Positions 23,601 to 33,600 of a stretch of DNA of 40,499 nt are shown here, one piece after another (the stretch's first letter is position 1; every line of letters begins with the position of its first letter). The stretch spans positions 23,547,901-23,588,399 of the forward strand of contig NC_088305.1 of NCBI RefSeq assembly GCF_032854445.1, read 5' to 3'. The position numbers were made by a program, and so were the translations under genes. The stretch comes from Liolophura sinensis. Lineage: Eukaryota; Mollusca; Polyplacophora; Chitonida; Chitonidae. The notes under the pieces are model-generated. The model was not told the origin of the DNA. It saw only the letters and a list, made by a program, of their open reading frames with translations, and did no database searches.

Positions 23601-23670
23601 AGATATCGTACCTGCGACTGTCAGTAGCACAACAATAACAGGAAATAAAACCATGGTTTGTGATGTGTGG
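14473..23670 (-). CDS. Gene 1: secreted cysteine-rich protein with pacifastin/VWC-like domains, 153 aa
   Basis: Joining 23654-23612, 21791-21756, 20062-19981, 19026-18986, 15686-15570 and 14615-14473 on the minus strand gives 462 bases, 153 residues and a stop. Every border is GT-AG and every split codon fits. The order is signal peptide (residues 1-15), a short linker, a CP/CGGC module (27-67) and two pacifastin/VWC-like domains (68-107 and 108-149). Each domain follows C-x18-C-x2-C-x-C-x7-CT-x3-C, which resembles the pacifastin inhibitor pattern but with a longer first loop. A secreted protease inhibitor or matrix protein is inferred. The ATG exon is preceded by a strong acceptor, so a non-coding first exon lies upstream and was not located. 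Gene 2 is a paralogue. Confidence 0.85.
14883..15481 (+). repeat. Tandem duplication of a SINE (family A) copy with flank
   Basis: Two copies of about 299 bp lie head to tail, split near 15182/15183. Each starts with about 60 bp of identical flank (tgcggccaaaag, ttcagctgcagtcttcatat) and continues through a full family A body to an A-rich tail (aataaataaataaa). Because the flank is duplicated too, this is a local duplication of one insertion and not two insertions. It lies in the last intron of gene 1. Confidence 0.85.
15570..15686 (-). CDS. Gene 1 coding exon 5, pacifastin/VWC-like domain
   Basis: A 117-base exon, phase 1 in and out, encoding DGCFYGGVYHAVG then SCNTCFCSAGNIVGCTKIY. The last cysteine codon is split: T here, GT at the start of the next exon. 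The residues after the fifth cysteine are T-K-I-Y, unlike the T-L-K-A type in gene 2, so any reactive site would differ. Confidence 0.85.
15985..18866. repeat. 65-bp minisatellite, about 44 units, in gene 1 intron
   Basis: The unit contains gaatacatgtacttgttgta, gtcatgtggtctccaaggaa and ggttacagtgagcagatggg. The low-coordinate end (16040-16320) has nearly identical units, and the high end is more diverse. There is higher-order structure: marked units with cacagtgagtag recur at multiples of 65 (16346, 16671, then near 17067 and 17322), and a two-unit (130-bp) block repeats at 18180-18430. Sixty-two-codon frames on the minus strand are repeat by-products. Confidence 0.95.
18986..19026 (-). CDS. 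Gene 1 coding exon 4, CGGC module second half
   Basis: A 41-base exon between ccacag and gtaagt, phase 2 in and phase 1 out, encoding ANYCGGCNAECKP. The CGGC-x-A-x-C signature is shared with gene 2 exons 31777-31823 and 34780-34826, which confirms that exons 3 and 4 together form one repeated module. Confidence 0.85.
19746..19855 (-). repeat. SINE-like fragment (family A)
   Basis: Plus strand reads ttggtgttttaggacatact, then gcattatggtgggaggaaac and caggcagagcatgggggaag. The body is cut after the hygienic gaccatcggcaggtt landmark. It lies in the intron between gene 1 coding exons 3 and 4. Confidence 0.75.
19981..20062 (-). CDS. Gene 1 coding exon 3, CP module first half
   Basis: An 82-base exon, phase 1 in and phase 2 out, with donor GTAAGT. 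It encodes DCPPDKPRVNCFVDPC then WSAKCPAGTTCV. The same exon size and cysteine spacing recur in gene 2 at 32941-33022. I cannot assign the module a database name. Confidence 0.85.
20557..20636 (-). repeat. tRNA-like sequence, probably a tRNA-Arg-derived SINE head
   Basis: On the minus strand, gctcagatggtagag resembles a D arm with A box. It is followed by ctacacttcggacgtag, an anticodon-like stem-loop with TCG, and tcggatttcaaatcccga, a T arm with B box. The D arm is overlong and no clean 7-bp acceptor stem closes the structure, so a SINE head or tRNA pseudogene is likelier than a working tRNA gene. Confidence 0.55.
21480..21665 (+). repeat. SINE-like element copy (family A)
   Basis: Sense on plus: aatgacccagcagcctgtca, gtgagttcaagtccagctca, acctgcggatagtcgtgg, then taagtgagatactcttgagt. 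The 3' tail is missing. It lies in intron 2 of gene 1, about 90 bp from coding exon 2. Confidence 0.85.
21756..21791 (-). CDS. Gene 1 coding exon 2, 36-nt linker
   Basis: A 36-base exon, phase 1 at both ends, between tttccag and gtaggt. It encodes GAGAESVAKIIP, a short linker after the signal peptide that may include the cleavage site or a pro-segment. Its existence is supported by phase agreement with both neighbours. Confidence 0.75.
21792..22868. other. Gene 1 intron sequence, nothing recognised
   Basis: This lies in the first coding intron of gene 1. A 101-codon minus-strand frame at 21952-22257 has no recognisable domain and no supporting splice sites. No repeat family is recognised apart from the foldback element that follows. 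Confidence 0.4.
22869..22998. mobile_element. Small foldback element
   Basis: The 29 bases at 22869-22897 (gttgttcaaaagcgtactaa onward) and the reverse complement of 22970-22998 (gttgtttaaaagtgtattaa onward) match except at about five positions. No coding content and no obvious target duplication. Non-autonomous inverted-repeat element, class unknown, in the first coding intron of gene 1. Confidence 0.65.
23612..23670 (-). CDS. Gene 1 exon with start codon and signal peptide
   Basis: The ATG is at 23654 and is followed by MVLFPVIVVLLTVA, a typical hydrophobic signal-peptide core; cleavage is expected just after it. The exon begins at 23670, after a long pyrimidine tract and tgcag, leaving 16 bases of 5' UTR here. 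The donor is GCAG|GTACGA in phase 1. The longer open reading through the donor has no supporting feature. Confidence 0.85.
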
Positions 23671-23723
23671 CTGCAGAAAAGAAAAAAGAACAACGCACAT
23701 AAATTAGTATATATTTATTTTTT

Positions 23724-23930
23724 TTGATTGGTGGTTTACGCCGTTTTTACGAATATTTCATTGATACGACGGTGACCAGCATTATGGTGGGAGGAAACCG
23801 GGCAGAGTCAGGCCTTCCCCCGTACGACCTGAACGGAAGAAAGCATAAGCTGGACGTGAACTCATCGACCGCATTAGTGAGAGATTCTTGGGTCATTGTG
23901 CCACCCTGGCGTGCTGGCCACCAACAATTA
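23724..23930 (-). repeat. SINE-like element copy (family A), diverged
   Basis: Plus strand: attggtggtttacgccg, gatacgacggtgaccagcat, ggtgggaggaaaccgggcag, a deletion of the central third, then gctggacgtgaactcatcga and ttgggtcattgtgcc. A T-rich run lies at the low-coordinate end, as expected for a minus-sense copy. It ends just upstream of the gene 1 start exon. Confidence 0.8.
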
Positions 23931-24177
23931 AGAAAACAAATCTATATTTAAACATAGGATGTATTTATTTAACTGCTTTTTTACTAAAAAAAAAATAAAC
24001 CTACCGATTGTCAGGTTTATGAATCGAGGCCGAGAGAACCTCGGGGAGATCACCGTCCATTGCCTGTTAGTAGACTAACCTGCGTACTTACATCTGCAGT
24101 AGGACGAATGGCAACCAGAGGTTTCTCTTGCCCTCCATTCATACTGCCATATGATTGTATTGGAAAACGAGGTGGCC

Positions 24178-24290
24178 GGATGGTTAGCGGGCTATCGCAG
24201 CACAGTTCCTCTGGAGCCTCTCACCAGTGCCGTCACTGTGAGTTCAAGTTCACATCATTCTGGCCTCCTATCTGAGAACGTCTTCCAGCA
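24178..24290 (+). repeat. SINE-like 5' part (family A)
   Basis: Contains the tRNA-like head: gatggttagcgggctatcgc, then gcctctcaccagtgccgtca and gtgagttcaagttcacatca. It is the best view in this window of the family's 5' end, with A-box-like and B-box-like stretches, and is truncated before the 3' half. Confidence 0.7.
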
Positions 24291-25547
24291 ATGTGCGATG
24301 CATATACATATAGTGCCCAAATTATACATGGACATATATCAACGTTGTTGTTTGCCTTACCTTTGCGTTCTAACGGATGGATTCTTGACAGGTTCTCCGA
24401 TTTACTGTAAGTGAAACTTTCAACGTTACCACAAACACTTTTCTTGGTGATCAATGAATATTCATGAATCCTTTGCCTTTGAAGGTGAGGAAAGCTTGGA
24501 ACGAGCCACTTCCTTTATTTTCACCATTCATATCTCATTCTTTCGTGTATAGGCTACATTAAGATGTCATGTGCGTTAAATATTTTAAAAATGAAAGGTC
24601 AGATTTTTCTTTTGTGTTGAAGTAGCGCCGTCAGAACAGGATATTTCATGTGCCTTTGACGTGTCAGTTTCACAACAATGTCTTCATTCTGACCGTTGCC
24701 TCGGAGATTTCTGATTGGCTGTGACGTAGCGTAAGCCAGATAAGGATGTACTGTTAAAAATACTAGTTACAAGGGCACATTAAAAAGCCGTTCAGTGACC
24801 TAAAAATGTATATATTAAAAAGACATGACATGCTTCCTAACAAATTTGTTTATCACTAAGTTGGTGAGCGTCATGTAAAGGTTGGTGCCTATTCAAGCCT
24901 TGACCCCAAACTTGTGAGCAGCTTGAATACAGCATTTACCTGAATTGATTTGCACACGGCTCTGTGAGTTATTGTGACTTGGGGTGCGGGGTGGTTTGGT
25001 GTGTTGACTACTTGACCCTCAGACACCTGGGCCCATTTCCTGTTAGTTCACCTAAGGCGCTTTTAGCTTCACAGCAGTGGACAGAACCTAAGCCAATGAG
25101 ATTGCCAGATTTATTGTTAAGTTAGAATTTTATCGGGAAGTATTGTAGACTGCTCAGGGCACACCGTTTTTACTTTAAATTCCAGAGTGACGTTAAATGT
25201 CTAATCAAATAAAGAAATAAGTATTGCACTATCTTATCATAATTAAATGTTACATGAAAATGAACTCTACAACAAAGAGTATGATTTTAAGAGAAATGAA
25301 AAAAGTTTGCGAAATAATAAAAGGAAAACCTTGATAACCCCTCTGTTTTAAGCATATTTTCCATAATGGTCGGAAATGATATCGATAAGCGTGCGAGGCT
25401 CTTGCGACTTTTTCTGTCGACGTGTATCGGTCTGTCATTATGAACCATTTGATCAAAGTTTCGACATCTCATTTTTTAACTTGGTCGGTAGCAACAAAAC
25501 CAGCTGGACTGAGCCTTGCTATTACCAACACATGTTGGCTTTCTCTC

Positions 25548-25610
25548 CAGTCAGCGGTTTTCTTGATTTTCTCCCACTATGATGGTGGCCCCGGTCATAT
25601 AAGTTAGACA
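25548..25610 (+). repeat. SINE-like fragment (family A), 3' part
   Basis: Shows ttctcccactatgatggtgg then ccggtcatataagttagac, which correspond to the sense-strand 3' half of family A. Short and diverged. Confidence 0.5.
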
Positions 25611-25699
25611 GAAATGAAGTAGTAATCAACAAATTTATAAATGGAGAGAGACTCCAATTCATGAAACATGAATTACTTATCTGGTTATATTTTTTTACT

Positions 25700-25935
25700 T
25701 ATTTATTTCATTGGTGTTTTACGCCATACTAAAGAGTATTTCACTTATATGATGGCGGCCAGCATTATTGGGGAGGAAACAGGGCAGCTCCCGGGAAAAA
25801 CCCACGACTATCCGCAGGTTGATGCCAGAATTTCTCACGTACGGCCAGAGAGGAACCCAGAACAAGCTGGACTTGAACTCACAGCGACAGCATTGGTGAG
25901 AGGCCCCTGGGTCATTATGCTGCTCTAGCGCGCTA
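25700..25935 (-). repeat. SINE-like element copy (family A), near full length
   Basis: Plus strand: cattggtgttttacgccata, atgatggcggccagcattat, aggaaacagggcagctcccg, cccacgactatccgcaggtt, gctggacttgaactcacag, cctgggtcattatgctgc and tagcgcgctaag. It includes both the 3' T-rich edge and the tRNA-like 5' edge. Confidence 0.9.
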
Positions 25936-25984
25936 AGCAACGGAGGGCTCCATAGGCTACGACATGGCTGTACGTATGTACGTA

Positions 25985-26165
25985 TGTTCGCTTGAGGTTT
26001 TACGTCGTATTTAATTTTTCATTCATATGACGAGCCATTGCGTGTGTATATATATACTGTGTCTTCTTGTGACAGTGCGAGTCCATACCATCAAAGTCCA
26101 GCCGTCACCGAAGTATGACCCGACCCGGAATTGACCACAGGACTCCCGACTTCGACGATATAGCT
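25985..26165. repeat. Possible diverged SINE of another family
   Basis: Contains gaggttttacgtcgtattta and, at the other end, acccggaattgaccacagga followed by ctcccgacttcgacga, which resembles a tRNA-derived head on the opposite strand. A second copy would be needed to prove a family, and none is in the window. Confidence 0.35.
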
Positions 26166-26965
26166 GTAAAATTACCGCTTTTTCAATTCTCGTTAACTAA
26201 ATTCTAAGGGCAGAATGTGAAGAAGTTTCCTCTTATGTTACAAGTGTCGTATTTAAGGGTAAGGTACATGCACTTGACAAAACCTTCTGACTTCAAGCAG
26301 CAGTCGAGCTGGCGAGAACTGGAGCTGAAGCTGCGATGTCAGTGGTCAGAGACCGATCAGGTGGTGTGAGGACATGGCTTTGTTCAATGTGTGAACACCA
26401 TGCCGAATATATCCAGCAGCCATGACTCCCCAGACAGTACATATGTACCCATGTGACTATGGTAGGCCTATTTGGTCTGTTTCCGTACGTTGAACGCCGT
26501 AAGACAATGGTGAAGCACAAAAAATGGCAAAGTACAAAAATCAACAAATCTTTAAGACATGAATGCAGTTTATCAACCATAAACCAGGTACATATAAAAC
26601 AATTCAGAAACAAGTCCAGAGGGGAAAATAAGTTAACGTAATAGGATATATACCAGAAAATTGAAAAACAAAGACATAAGTGAAAATGTACAAAAATACT
26701 TCGGTCACATACCAAAGTGTATTTATCAGCTACATCCTCCTAAACAAAGTTGTAGTAATACCCAGTTTACAAAAGTTTAGAAAAGATAGTTATAGATTTC
26801 TCACAATGAACTGAGTTTTTTTTTCGATGCTGTTAGTTATTAATTACATACTTACTTCTCACTATGTACTTAATGTCTCATATATATATACAATTATGTG
26901 GGGCTAGAGAATTATGTTTTAGGTATACAAGATTCGATTGCCAAATATACCCACGAATATAATGT
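26166..26965. other. Intergenic stretch between the two genes, nothing recognised
   Basis: A 140-codon frame on the minus strand (26293-26715) is rich in hydrophobic and cysteine residues. It has no recognisable domain, no supporting splice partner and biased A/T-rich sequence, so I leave it uncalled. Confidence 0.4.
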
Positions 26966-27214
26966 TGTAACTTATGTTTTTTTTTTTTTTTTTTTTTTGA
27001 TTGGTGTTTTACGCCGTACTCAAGAATATTTCACTTATACGACGGCGGCCAGCATTATGGTGGGCGGAAACCGGGCAGGGCCCGGGGGAAACCCACGACC
27101 ATCCGCAGGTTGCTGACAGACCTTCTCACATACGGCCGGAGAGGAAGCCAGCATGAGCTGGACTTGAACTCACAGCGACCGCATTGGTGAGAGACTCCTG
27201 GGTGTAACTTATGT
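26966..27214 (-). mobile_element. SINE (family A) with poly-A tail and 12-bp target duplication
   Basis: The sequence tgtaacttatgt occurs at 26966-26977 and again at 27203-27214, exactly flanking the insert. The low-coordinate side starts with a run of T (26977-26998), which is a poly-A tail on the minus strand. The body (26999-27202) carries all family A landmarks from the 3' end up to cagcgaccgcattggtgaga, then stops, so the copy is 5'-truncated. These are hallmarks of target-primed retroposition. It lies just downstream of gene 2's stop codon. Confidence 0.95.
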
Positions 27215-27596
27215 CAAATCACATCTGGAGAATTGTGGCTCAGTGTGTAACTGTATGTTGGTTTTCAAAACCTTTCAATCAACACATTGCGAAACGAATC
27301 CATAAAGAGGGACCCTTAGGTGTGTAAAGACTGAGTTTATATAAACATTACATTATGTTTCTGCGCACAAAGTCTCATACATTTCTGATGAAATATTGTC
27401 TTATATCACCACTAGAGATAATGTACTGCAGCATCTTTACTGGGGAAAATAACATAAGGTTAAAAAAATAAGTTAACAATGAAAAGAAAATATTCCTCAA
27501 CTGTCTTAAACGGTCATTGGGTTAAACTCTTGATAGCAGAGTAGAAGTAGCCCGACAGTAAATGTGTGTCCCTCTTTTCACCGACGCCAGGGGAGA

Positions 27597-27648
27597 CTAC
27601 TGGGCCAGGAACCACCAGACACAGTCAGCGTAACAGTTGCAGTATCGC
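27597..27648 (-). CDS. Gene 2 terminal exon
   Basis: A 52-base coding segment, phase 2 in after ttccag, encoding RYCNCYADCVWWFLAQ and TAG. The position matches the CGGC half-module, but the first GG pair has become a single N (C-N-C). The hydrophobic WWFL tail has no counterpart in gene 1. Confidence 0.75.
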
Positions 27649-30600
27649 CTGGAAAGTAGCAAGCACAAAGACTTAAACACAAATAATTCATCTCTTGCAT
27701 ATTTATTTCTTCCTTCACAGCACGGACAACTTCATTAATGATTTCACTGATTTAGTGACTGACCCACACCTTCACTTTCTGACTGCCTGAATGGCTAATT
27801 GACTTTTCTTTTTGGTGAATCACTGAATCTTGATTATTTAGGATTCGTAATACTGAAATTCTGGTAAGGAATGTGGAAAAAATATTTAACATATGCAGCG
27901 GTAAAAAGCTCTTGCATGATTTAAAACTACTGCTGCGAAATTTACTTGCAGAATTTAAATATGCGGATGAAAATCTGCTAAGTCATTTCCAAATACAGCC
28001 GGAAAAGCACTGATTAATCATTTTAAAAACACCACAGACATAACCTGCCTGAACTCTTCATATATTCCATAGAAAACAAAACCATGTGCGAACACTTGAA
28101 AGATATCACAGAAAAAAAATGCTCGAATGCTTGAAATATATAGCAGAAAATACCCGCGTAAACACAGCCAGAAAAGCTTACTTGAAAACACGGACGTGAT
28201 TCTGTTTATCTTCTATACTACGAAGACGTAAACATAACACACACAACTTGTACATTTGAAAATACTGCAGTAAACATAACACCCGAGCAATTATTCCCAA
28301 ACCGTTATTTCAAGACTTTCACGATACTTTAGCCAGAGTTATTTTGCATACTTGAAAATGCCGGTACTTCAAATACAAACTTACTTGCACACTTTGAAGA
28401 TCCCGCAGTATTTATTTGCACAGGGGTCAGTACACCGCATGACTTTAACCTCATCGGGACAACCTAAAAGATAACATTTATTTATTTGATTTAATGTCAA
28501 AGTCAACATTTTTCAGTTATGCGATAGCTATGGGTACACCTATAATGTGTGACAAATTACTAGCTACCTTTCCTGATGACATGCCCACCATACTGGTGGA
28601 AAACAAGACGTCTTCAATAAACGCTAGACTGAGCAATAAGCCATATAATCGCCGTCCATCGTTTATTGTCACCAAGGCCTCACAGCAGCGACAGTGCCTT
28701 GTCCAAATTCCCTGTCCAAGGCCGGGATTGAACCCACGGCAGGTGTGTCCTGTAGCGATTGAATGACAAGTGTTTTAAGCGCAAACTGAAATATGACGAG
28801 CTACTGCCTCAACATTGAATACACTTGTCCACGAAAAATTCGGGGGTGGGGTGTGGAGGTGATGTGGGATTGAGCAGTTGCCATGGTTCCTTTTATTGTC
28901 GATTTCTATCATATTAGCTTTAACTGCATGTGATGTGAAAATAAAAGGCGTAAAAAATGGATAAAAAAATTGAATTTCGGATCCTAACTCAATAACTTGA
29001 AGTGTAACTTTAAATCTCACAAAATGCAGAGTGTATAATGTTTGCCAGGAGTTTAAAGTGCATGAACTTATACCCCCCCCCCCCCCACCCCCAACGAAAA
29101 AGAAAACCTATTATAACATACCAGTTGACACACACTGGATGTAATATACTTACAATAAGAGTTGGAGCAGAATGACCCCTTGGCACACGTCACTCCCTGT
29201 TCAAATACAACGATTAAAGAGCCTCAGTGATGACAAATACAAGGATTAATTATTTTTACAGTTTGTACCAAGCCATACGCTAAATAATAAAAATTCCAGA
29301 AGAAAGATTACGATAAATTATTAAAAGAGAATTAGCGCGTTTTTTGTTTCTAATCATCAGCAAATTCTATACACACGCCTAAGTGCTCGGACACAGGAAA
29401 TTGTAGTCACGTGACCTCGCACAAGTGCAGCGTCACGTTTTCTCCGAAGAACGTGCTAGATGAGTATGCTCCCGGCGTGGTTAACACCATTGCAATGGTC
29501 GGATGCGTCAGGTTACGACAGGCTATTCTGGTATTAGCTATATTTCGCTTATATCAACTATCTTGTACTACCCATTTTCAGTATAATTAGTGTGAAATGT
29601 GAAGGTTCTTTTCCTGCGAAATACATATGAAAACAATGCAAAGTGGACAGTTCTCGGGGATTAACAGTCCATCAGCTGAATACAGATATACAATACAATA
29701 GAATTTCATTGTATTGTACCATCAATACAATAAGGCAAGAGCATGGAGAGTAAAGGCTAACTACGCTTACCTCGCATGTGGGATCTTTGCACTGACACGT
29801 CTGACAGCCGTTCTCATCGATCACATATCCAGTGGTACAAGCTTTACATTTGTACAGAGGGCACTGGTAACCTGGAAAGTAAGAATTGTAAAAGTTAGTT
29901 CAAGGTCCCGATTTATAGGTAACACTCAGGAATGTCTCAAGCACTATGACTCTTGAGTTTATGGGTTAAGGGAAACATTACAAGGCGTCCACACGAATTT
30001 AACCAACACCTGGTAAACCTCCTAAATGAAGTCCGCACCTGTCCCAACGGGACATGGATTTGAACACGCAACCTCACTGGTAAAGGGCAGTCGTGTGCAG
30101 GAAGGACAGCAACTTAATAAACTCAGCCAGTGACTGATCTTCAATTAACAATTTGTTAAACAGAGGCCTCTGCGGCTTGCTACAAGGAGAAGTCGTCGTT
30201 CCATAACATAATTAAAATAGAAATTCTGTTCATTAGGGCTTATGTTTTTTGGTTGACTAGTCAATCAGATAACATTCGCTGTGTTGAATGTGAGAAGTTG
30301 TGTCCAGCCTTTGTATTGGACAGATTGTATTGTAATATCGCTAAAAAAGGGTGTGTTCAACTAAGAAATAATAACCATTTGTTTTATCCTTAGGTTAAGC
30401 AAGATCAGTGGGTGTTAACTCACAGGCCTTCAGTGTGCAGACGGGAACGCCGGATTCCGTACACGTGCACGTGTTGCAGCCGTCCGATGCTGGGAATGTG
30501 TCCCCAACGTTGTAGGTCTTTCCATTTTCTGCAGTGCACTGCTTTGGTGGTAAGCATGCACGCAATGTGCAGATGGGAAATCCGGAGGCGCTACAGGTAC

Positions 30601-33600
30601 ACGTGTTACAGCCGTCCGATGACGGGAAGTTGTCCCCAACGTTGTAAGTTTTTCCGTCCACTGAACACTGCTTAGCTAGCAAACACAGAAAACATCGTTA
30701 CCCTCGGCATCTGGCTGTCCACTCGGCGTCCGGCTTAATTCGAATGTAGTTTAACTTCCTACACAGCAATATTTCACCATGGAAACAAAGCCCAGACAAA
30801 AACTGCCGTAAGCTTACAGGGGTCAGGATACCGGTACACAGCCCAGAGGAAAACTGCGATAATCTTACTGGGGTGAGAAACCGGTATACAGCCCAGACGA
30901 AAACTGTGGCAATCTAACTGGGGTGAGGAAACACATACACAGCCCAGACGAAAACTCTGGTAATCTAGCTAGGGTGAGGAACCGGTACACAGCTCAGACG
31001 AAAACTGTGCTAATCTTACTGTGATGAGGAAAACGGTACACAGCCCAGAGGAAACTGCGATAATCTTACTGTGGTGAGAAAGCCGGTACAGAGTCCAGAC
31101 GATAACTGTGATAATTTGATTAGGGTGAGAAACCGGCACACATCCCACAGGGAAAACTGCGATAATCTCACTGGGGTGAGGAAACCGGTACAGAGCCCAG
31201 AGGAAAACTGTGGTAACCTTAATGGGGTGAGGAAACCGGTACACAGGCCGGAGAAAAATTTGGTAATCTTTCCCGGGTGAGGAACAAGCACACAATCCAG
31301 ATGAAAACTGTGCTAATCTTACTGGAGTGAGAAAACCGGTACACAGACCCAGAGGAAAACACTGGTGCACTAAGACACTAAGTGCACTTATGTCTAAGGG
31401 ACATAAGTGGACGCCACACTAAAGTTATACTGGAGTTGTAAATGTGACAGTAATTTAAAGTTGGATTAGATAGGCAGTTGTCCACGGCCTATATACTAAG
31501 TAGAACTATACCCTGTCGGGCTATTGCCTTTTGACTAACAGTGAACAGTAAAGTAGAGAAGTTTTCTTTAGTGACCAAAAATAAATAAAAAAAATAGCTT
31601 GGAAATATATTTTCGGTAAAGTGGAATAGACCCGATAACGCGTATGTAGTAAATCAATGCTGTCGAGCGATTTTCAAATATAAATATGAATATAAATTTC
31701 ATATCAGAAATAAACAGAAAAAATTGAGACATATTCTGGAAATAATGTCGGAATCAAGATCCTAGATTATACTCACTTTCCAGAGGTAAACACCTTGCAA
31801 AGCAGCCCCCACACTGATCAGCACTGTAACAGAACAGAAAATCATCAGTTCATTATGTATAAATGATATACAGAGCGTATAGCACAGTGAAGGTTGAATA
31901 TCGAATATATTTCGAGTGAGAGGTGAAAATAAAAAAAAATCTTTACCTTTAAAAAAACCTTAAAAAATCACCTTTTAGGAGAAATATATTTATGATGTTC
32001 AACCTTCATTGTGCAATATTCTGTTTATTATTGATATTTTGACAATATCATGATAATGTATATTTGAAACAGTTTAAGCAATGTTTTTAGATGAAAAAAC
32101 CTTCACAGACTTGTGTATATAACGTGACGTCGCAAATGACGTCTAGTATGACGTCGTGTCTCATTGCGTACCATTTGTCATAATATCATTTGTATTATGA
32201 CGTCATTCCGCTCAGCTCGGACTGAGACGTAAATAAATGTTCCGTTTCTGACGTCATGGCGCCTGGCTGCGTAACAAACGCGATTAATATATTTAACTGA
32301 GCCAAAATCACTTTTATCAGTGAAAGAAATCCTGACATTTCACCTTTATATAAATAATAAAACACATTTTATTATATGGAAGTGTAAAATTTATGTGTAA
32401 ATGTATAACATTTTACTGGGTGTAACACATGAATGTTTGGATAAATGAATGATTATGTTTCACCGTTACATCGGCAATATTTCCGCCATGTAGTGGCGAT
32501 TGGTGCCAAAGAATATTTATTTTCTGAACCACTCCTATTTTACACCAAAGAACACACTAGGATGAAGTGCATGTAAAAGGAAAAGACCACTAAATATTGT
32601 CCGGAAAAATAGTTTGATTTATTTTTTTTTAAATATTTTTCCACTTAGCAAAATGAACTGAAAACTTTAGATTCTACTGTGTATCTTTATATGCATCTTA
32701 ATTTAGAGCGATGAATGCATTTAACAAAGGTCCTTTAAAAAAACTATTTCAAACCAAACCTACTGCTCTGACGTCACTGATACCCTATGGGTCCCAACAG
32801 ACCACCATAGAATCCCATGTTTTCAATGCACACCACACCGCCAGGAGGCACCTAGAAATCCAGATGAGAGAACTCTATCTAGCTGATATCAAACAGTCCA
32901 TGAACTTTCTTCACGGCATTGTTGTCGTAAGCCTACTTACACACATCTGGTTCCTGTGACGCACAGAGCCGCTATACATGGATTGTACGGACACTCTGTA
33001 AAAGGCTTATCAGCCGGGCAAACTGAAATGGAAAACAGAAATTAAGCACATGTCAAAGCGTTTCATATCTTGTGCCTCGAAAAGTTTGAAATAATTTGTC
33101 CCTGTGGCTCGTTCGTGTGTGTACTGACTAATGAGCAAGGAGCCAATCATCTTAGAATATTTTAATTTACTGATAACTAAAATAAAACAAAGAAAAAATA
33201 TTTTTCAAGATACATCTGTTTGTTTGACAAAACTACCCTAACATACGTATCCATTCATTTTCATGGCTTTGTCGAAATACAAACATTGCAAAAACGTAAG
33301 AACTTTACATTTGTTATAATTTTGTTGCCGAGCTTCAACATGTAAGTCTCGACACATTTGATGAAAAGCGTTTTAAATCCATCTTGCCGAGAGACACAGA
33401 ATATAATTTTCGAGATGAAATAGTTTGACTTGACATTTTTCTCCCATCTCAAGTAAATTTGTGTTATTTTCACATCATAAGATTTCACCAAAACTTTTTA
33501 ACTTTCTTGGATATTTATACTTGACACTTTGTGTCCAGCGTAAGAAAAACTCACTGATCATGTTGTACGCTGTCATAGAGATCTGAGATCTGTTTCATTC

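Noticed and set aside
26293-26715. 140-codon hydrophobic minus-strand frame
   Set aside because: No recognised domain, no splice partners, A/T-biased composition; probably chance.
30395-30423. Gene 2 ending at the TAA at 30395 instead of splicing on
   Set aside because: A strong donor T|GTGAGT lies in phase 1 and joins the antistasin-like exon, completing the last cysteine; four further exons then fit in phase.
30969-31370. 133-codon minus-strand frame
   Set aside because: It lies inside the 50-bp minisatellite in an intron of gene 2.
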